DNA of 64,000 nucleotides from Gnetum montanum (Eukaryota; Streptophyta; Gnetopsida; Gnetales; Gnetaceae): contig MNCI01013653.1 in NCBI GenBank assembly GCA_015680685.1, positions 25,828 to 89,827 of the forward strand, in the 5' to 3' direction. The notes under the pieces are model-generated. The model saw only the letters and a program-made list of their open reading frames with translations, was not told the origin of the DNA and searched no databases. This document shows positions 58,170 through 64,000 of the stretch, one piece after another. A program made the position numbers and the translations under genes. Within the stretch, counting starts at the first letter, position 1; each line of letters begins with the position of its first letter.

Positions 58170-60226
58170 CGATCCAACTTAGTCATGTGGGAGATGGCCA
58201 TCTATGCTAATAATTTATATGGCTTCTTAGTTTTTCTATTTTTGTTTTACACATTTTTTATTTTGCAAGTTATTTATTTTACAACTTTTTGATTTTCAAA
58301 ATTTTTCCTATTTTGCACTATTTTTTTTTGTTTTATACCATTGTTAGTGCATTTACATATTTATTGAATATTTTACACTTTCTTATATATTTTATTTTAT
58401 TTAAGTGTGATTTTCAAATTTTTGATAATAAATGTGCTTTGTGTCAATAGGACATAGTGATGTTATAGTTGCTACTAATGGTGGTTTGTGTTTAATGTTT
58501 TGCTTTCTAATGTCTAGCTTTTATTTTTGAATTTTTGTACCAATGGCTAAGTCACGGTTTCTTTTTCATGGAACAAGTAGTAAGTCCACAACATCCACCC
58601 ATCTAGAAAATCTATGGTTTTCTTTGTTTTGGATGTTTGATATCTCTTTTTCATTATATCAATGTTTAATAAATTTGTGACCTTGGAAGTTTTTGAAATT
58701 AGGAAGGATTCAAAGCTTTATATAGGGTGTAACTTTAGGGGGACTCAATACTTTTTACTCTTCGACTTGCTTGGGTGCTTGAGTTTTTTCATAAATTTCT
58801 TACCATTTCATGTCAACCAATAATAGAAAGTCAAATAAGGTCTTTCCATGGTGTGATTCCCATCAAAAAAGAAAAAAACACATGATGGGATTTCAAAGCA
58901 CATCCCTTAAACAAATAAATGGATTACAAGCACTAGTTATGCTTGAAGGTCCCATCTAAGGCCCTCCCTCACTTCCTACTTTTTGTTTCCTCTATTTATG
59001 GAATGGTGATTATTTTGTGGAAGCACTCTTATATCTCGAGGGGGTGTATTAGTCTTGGAGTGATGATGCAAAGTCATTGACAGAGGTTGGTTTTGGTCTA
59101 AACTAAGGATGGGTCTTTGTAGGTCATTTTAAATACAAATTTCACAAGGGACTTCTTATGATCTCAATTCAAAATTTCATTCCACCTTATTTTCCATCCA
59201 TATTTGCTATTTATAACTTGCCTCACTACCAAAGTTCATGTTCTTGATTTGGTATCTTTGTCTAAATTACTTGAATCCTTAGGTAGAATCTTTTGGGGAT
59301 CCTTAAATCCATCAACTATTAATCACCTATGGGGCCCATAAACACCTTACAATGAGTTTATGCAAGTGCAAACAAGGCATGCACCTACTACGGGGAGGAC
59401 CCACTTGCATATCTTTTGGTTAGGTTCATTAAGCACCTTATCTTTAGGCATTCTTGCAATCTGAATCTATCGTACACCCATCTTTTGCATTAAACCATCT
59501 TCTCCTTTACATATTTTATTGAATAAATTCATTCTCTATCAAAATTTTTAATTTTTGAGCTCTCAAAGATCCTCTTCAGTGATTTCCTCATATTCAAGGA
59601 TTTTCAAGGACTCCATGGATCCCAAATTCATTGAAAAATTCCTTGTATTTTTTAAGATATTCAAAATTCAAAAGTTTCTCTACAAGCTCCATATACAGTG
59701 CCCCATCAATGGAGTAGACCCATATAGGAGGCATCATATATGTGGTCTTGGCAACATAGTGCAATATATATATATATATATATATATATGCATGACCCCA
59801 GTTGGAAATTTTCACATTTTCTCACAAACACCAAGGGAGTTTTACAAATTTTCAAAGACAAGAACATTCTAGAGACCATATCTTCCTAATTGTTTATCCA
59901 AATCACTTTGTTCTTTCACCTTGTAGCTACTAGAGATAAGCTCTTAGTTGTGGAGGCCACAAATGTGCCATTTTTGACAAAAATTATTTCATCATTTTTC
60001 TAACTCCCACAATAGTCTAACTATGAAATCAACTATTAAACATCAAATTACAAGAGTTAAACCTTTCCAACAAGTTTTGATGACATCTATAATAAATAAT
60101 TAATAAAATAATCAATTTTCCATGGTCCAACCTTAGCCAAAGTATAACTAACTAATGAGAGAAGGTATTCAAAACTTTAAAGTTACACATTATATCTACT
60201 AATCCATAGATGTGTTATGCCCAAAA
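58170..60226. other. Non-coding region of element E between pol and downstream ORF
   Basis: T-rich (58230-58450), otherwise plain AT-rich sequence with no recognisable coding content on either strand. Contains a TA microsatellite at 59764-59789. Confidence 0.45.
59764..59789. repeat. (TA)n microsatellite
   Basis: Thirteen uninterrupted TA dinucleotides. Confidence 0.95.
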
Positions 60227-63031
60227 ATGGCACCTAAAGAAAAATACATGTAGAATGAAGGATCATCAAAACCAAGGAAGAAATAGCCTAGAATGAAAAG
60301 GGGCCAAGAAAAAGCCTAAGAAGAACCACTTGCAACCCATGCCAGAACCAATAGCAGCAACAAAACACTTCTACTAAGATGATGCACTAGATAAATAAGG
60401 AAATATTGAGGTGACCTTGACAAAAGCTTTCCTGAATTAGATTAGATCAAGGGAGGTCCAAAAAATAGTACTTCAAGAGTTAAACTTTGATGCTTTCTTG
60501 GAGCAAGCACCAAAAGAAGTGCAAGGCCAATTGAAGGTTTCTCCCATGTGGAAAATCATCAGTTCCACTAGGGAGTGGTATATGGGAGAGATATTTTTAT
60601 TTTGGAACAATAGACAAGCTAGTTCAATTGTCAAAATCAAGGACATCTCAGTGTCCTACTCAGTGCAGGATATTGGCAAAGTGCTTGGGTTGCCAGAAAC
60701 TAGGGTGAGTCTCACTAATATTTCAATGTAGGTAGACCCCTAGCATTACGAAAGAATGGATGTGATAGTGCTATTGTGTAAACCACAAAGAGTTTGATGC
60801 ACTCACATTGGCAAAAAGGATTCACTACAAGATTATAGCCTTCCACCTCAATCCCACGATGAGGCTAAGTAAAATCACCACCATTTTTGCTTGTGCATAC
60901 ATCACTCTAAGTGGGAGATTCCCTATCAATCTTCCCCAATTGATCTATCTAGATATGGAGAACTAGTTTAAAAAAAATGAACATGGAAGAAAGGAACTTC
61001 TCTTCCTATGCCTCATTAGAAAACATTATTCAAGGGGAGGAATAGTTCATTATACCAATGATGCTATCAAGCATGCTCTAGCCACTAACTAGAGGGAGAT
61101 GATGAAAGACAAGATGCCTACAAAAAATATTCATGAAGAGAAGTAGCAACCACCATCTCCACCTACCACTCAAACAACTATGCTAGACATCACTGCAATG
61201 GCCCAATAGTTGCATGGATACCAAGAATGGATCTTGTGTGAACAAGAGCAATGAGCAGGCATGAGTGGTAGGGACCCATCTATGTACAGACCAGTAATGA
61301 GTCACCTGAATAAGGTGGTCTAAACAATTAGCTTGATGGATGGAGGTGGATCTATTTTCTTAGACCAAAGAATGTAGTTTCTTATGACATCAAATACTAG
61401 TGCTAGAGAGGTATCTCTTGCAAAATAGTAGTCACTTCTAGAAATCTCTAGGAAGCCCACAACCTTCTTAGTATTCTTGAAGGAAGGTGAGGGGGAAACA
61501 GTGTTGGTGATGCAACACCAAGGGTAGGAGATAGTAGTAAAGGTGATTGCTAACCAAGTTGTTGAAATGCTCAACAAACTTGAAGCATTTTTACTAGAGG
61601 TCACTGTACTCAAGGATGTGCAAATGTTAGTAGGAATGACAAGTGGTAGAATAAATGTAGTAGAACATGAAGAACTACTAGACTGACTGGTGAAAATCAA
61701 GCAACTACTTCTAGATGTCTTTGATCTTCTATACAATATTACTACAATCCAATCAAACCTGCTAGAGGCAAGGGGAAAGAACATCATCTTGGAGGGGAAA
61801 CTTGAAGCAACCAAGAAGCTAAACAAACACTTGGCTACTGAAGTTGCTAAATTAAGAGCCCAAATTGTTGACCTTGCATTCCTCAACCTAACATTAATAA
61901 GAGATAAAGCTATTGAACAACTTCAGACTAGACTGAAAGGGGTTGAGGGTAGTATGGAGATAATGGTGTTCTATTGATCCTTAGAAGAGGCCACACAACA
62001 TAAATTTCAAAAGGCCTTGGACCAAATCCACTAGGAAAATGTGCAATTAACTACAGAGAACCATTGCCTGTAGAATGTTGATGAGAAAAAATAACAATTA
62101 ACCAACTTCATCCATTAACAATAGTAACAACTAGCCAAAGCAAACATAGAACTAAGGATATTTGTAGTAAAAAATAAAAACCTCTCCATGGAGGAGGTTC
62201 GTGCCCTTCACCAAAACATTGCAACGAAGGTAGTTTCCTAGAAATCAAAGGCTCTAAAATTTGAGAGAGTCAAAGATCATTATAGAGATCAAGTTAGTCT
62301 ATAAAAAGAAGTGAATGAAAACCATATTCAATTAATGAAGGTAAAATTGAATGAAATCCTATAGGAATTCCAATAAGAAAGAGAATTATGGTAGCCTATC
62401 GTTGATGGTATAGATGCCTACAATAAAGTGGAAATACACATGAAGCAACTGCAAATTGAGGAGATGATGGAATACATGGAGCTTGCCAATCTCTAATATA
62501 CAAATTTGGCCATGTTAACTATCAAATGGCTATGGTCAAAACAAGAGAAGTAGGTGGCTAGCTTGTACTTGTTGTACAAGGATGAGTTTAACCATCACAA
62601 AGACACTAAGCAAAAGCTTGCAATGGAAAATGTTGAACTCAAGGTTAGTAAGGAAAATACACTAATTAAACATCTTCCACTAAGAACCTGGTCAAAAGGA
62701 TGAACAACTACCAAGATCTCTAAAACATAGTTATGGTATTTGTTATCGAATGCAAATAGTTTACTACTTGGTTTGTTAACATAAAGGATCTATTCTTGGT
62801 AATGCCCTATCTATGGGATATACTCATTTTGACCCACATTGGTGATGCCACATGGACTATGAATGATTCCTAGAGTAAGGAGAAGAAAATGATGGCATTA
62901 CTAGATGCCTTTTGCCTTCCAGTAGAGGTTGTAGCCATAGTAGGATGGCCACAACTACCTCAACTACCACATGTGCCCGAAGTTGATGAAGGTTCAAAAT
63001 CTTGGGAGCCTCTACTACCTAGGACTATCTA
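60227..63031 (+). pseudogene. Long env-position ORF of element E: transposon-protein-like domain plus coiled coil
   Basis: Start MAPKEKYM at 60227, followed by a basic segment. At 60498-60731 EWYMGEIFLFW and KIKDISVSYSVQDIGKVLGL resemble the (VRG.xV.F ... GLP) block of plant transposon protein domains. From 61560 to 62700 a long Glu/Lys/Leu-rich, heptad-like region indicates a coiled coil; 61690-61977 is open and in frame with the start. Ends near 63031 (PLLPRTI). Numerous stops and frameshifts. Position after pol matches the env-like ORF of Athila elements. Domain order recalls exons 4-7 of the antisense genes in A, B and C. Confidence 0.5.
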
Positions 63032-63287
63032 ATCTTCTCAACTATCTTCATGCCATCAGAGGATGTGTTATCTAGTTTTGAGTTTCCATGTCATGATGTT
63101 CAATTTTTTTTCATGAACACCATAATTTTTGTAATGTGTTGATTGATACACACATGCACTCAGTTTTGTCAAGTTAGTTTATTTTGGTAAGATTTAATCA
63201 ATAATCCCATATCTTCCCAATTTTGTAAAGGAACTTCAGCATAATTTTTTATTTAGTCATGGTGGTATGATGAGCATTAAAGTATCA
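63032..63287. other. Short spacer before the 3' LTR of element E
   Basis: AT-rich, no coding content; a purine tract directly at the LTR start is not obvious. Confidence 0.35.
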
Positions 63288-64000
63288 TGTCGACATAGTG
63301 TTTGTTATGTCTATGGGGCCCCATCGACGTATCCCTATAATAAAAACTATAAATATGAGCTCACAGCTATGTTTATAGGGATATCTTATCATAGTAGTAG
63401 TAGTAGAGATTTTGTAGTTTCTTTATTTGAAAGTTAGAGTATTTCTCTGAGTGTCTGTAGTAGAAGTTAGAAAGTGTATGGATATTTATTCAAGCATTGT
63501 TGTACCTGAACCACACTAGTGTGTATGATAATAAAGATAAGGCTTTTGATCAAACCTTGTAGTACTTAGAATAGATTAATGATTTATTTATGCATCTATT
63601 ATTTTCATTAATTATGCCATTAATTAAGATAAATTAAGCTAAATTATACTTCAAGAAATTAGTTAATTAATTTAGTTAAATAGATTAAACATGTAAGTAT
63701 GATTAGTTCAAGTGTAAACATGTATTTTCTTGGTAATCTAAATAGCATTATTACTTGGTGCACCAGTAGCATAGTGATGAGTCGCGAGGTACCCCTACAC
63801 TCAACCATATGAAACGAGCGTAGCACGTGCGATCCAGTCAAACTCCGTAGAATAAATGCCTAAATTCCCCATGGAACACTTGGGGTTAATTGTTCGTTGT
63901 CTTCCTAGACTTGTTGTTGTCATGGTGTATGGTTAAGTAAGTCCAAGGTATATGATTTTCTTGGTCTTTTCAGGTTTATCTCCTATGCTAAAGGGTGAAG
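63288..64000 (+). repeat. Start of probable 3' LTR of element E (runs out of window)
   Basis: Begins TGTCGACATAGTG. A TATA box (TATAAATATGAGC, 63348) and a later AATAAAGATAAGG poly(A)-signal-like word (about 63530) lie in LTR order. No second copy in the window to confirm; right end not reached. Confidence 0.5.
63348..63360 (+). promoter_or_regulatory. TATA box in probable LTR of E
   Basis: TATAAATATGAGC, about 60 bases after the proposed LTR start. Confidence 0.45.

Noticed and set aside
61320-61886. 188-residue minus-strand ORF, Ser/Thr-rich
   Set aside because: Antisense of the coiled-coil ORF of element E; its composition is explained by Lys/Glu/Leu codons on the other strand.

Overview
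The window is plant nuclear DNA made almost entirely of nested LTR retrotransposons. The evidence is Ty3/gypsy pol domains of the plant Tat type (reverse transcriptase, RNase H, then a second archaeal-type RNase H before integrase), plant-style GT-AG introns, long LTRs with 5-bp target-site duplications, and many in-frame stops at Gln, Trp and Arg codons as expected from decay of methylated DNA. I see no ordinary single-copy host gene, rRNA, tRNA or CRISPR array. The species cannot be named from the sequence; a large, repeat-rich seed-plant genome is likely.

Layout. (1) 1-~20965: Tat-type element A (+), broken by two solo LTRs of one unrelated family: S1 at 999-3748 (+, TSD AAACC, holding a 760-N assembly gap) and S2 at 8278-11139 (-, TSD CTCTT). 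(2) ~20965-~53470: Tat-type element C (+), split in its gag linker by (3) element B (-) at 21312-39235. B is a complete 17.9-kb Tat-type element with two ~1.63-kb LTRs and TSD GGTGC. (4) 53471-~54575: the gag start of a further Tat-type element D. (5) ~54580-64000: a decayed Athila-like element E with gag, protease, RT/RNase H, an integrase remnant, a long env-position ORF and the start of a 3' LTR.

The main result is the shared organisation of A, B and C: gag, proline-rich linker and protease; then a minisatellite; then a spliced multi-exon gene on the opposite strand; then a minisatellite; then RT, RNase H, archaeal-type RNase H and integrase; then a minisatellite. The antisense gene lies between protease and RT, where the related Ogre elements have an intron. 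Its splice sites align between copies. Its first main exon looks like a degenerate NIF/FCP1-type HAD phosphatase domain. A domain resembling the putative plant transposon protein family, an acidic linker, a coiled coil and an acidic tail follow. All three copies carry stops, but the exon layout is still readable.

Every junction between modules carries degenerate tandem repeats built around TAAACT, always in the same orientation relative to the element. In C this is a clean 30-bp array (48428-48780). Other structures include a 388-bp perfect palindrome around a single N (probably an assembly artefact), a CpG-rich stretch upstream of gene copy C, and several short tandem arrays.
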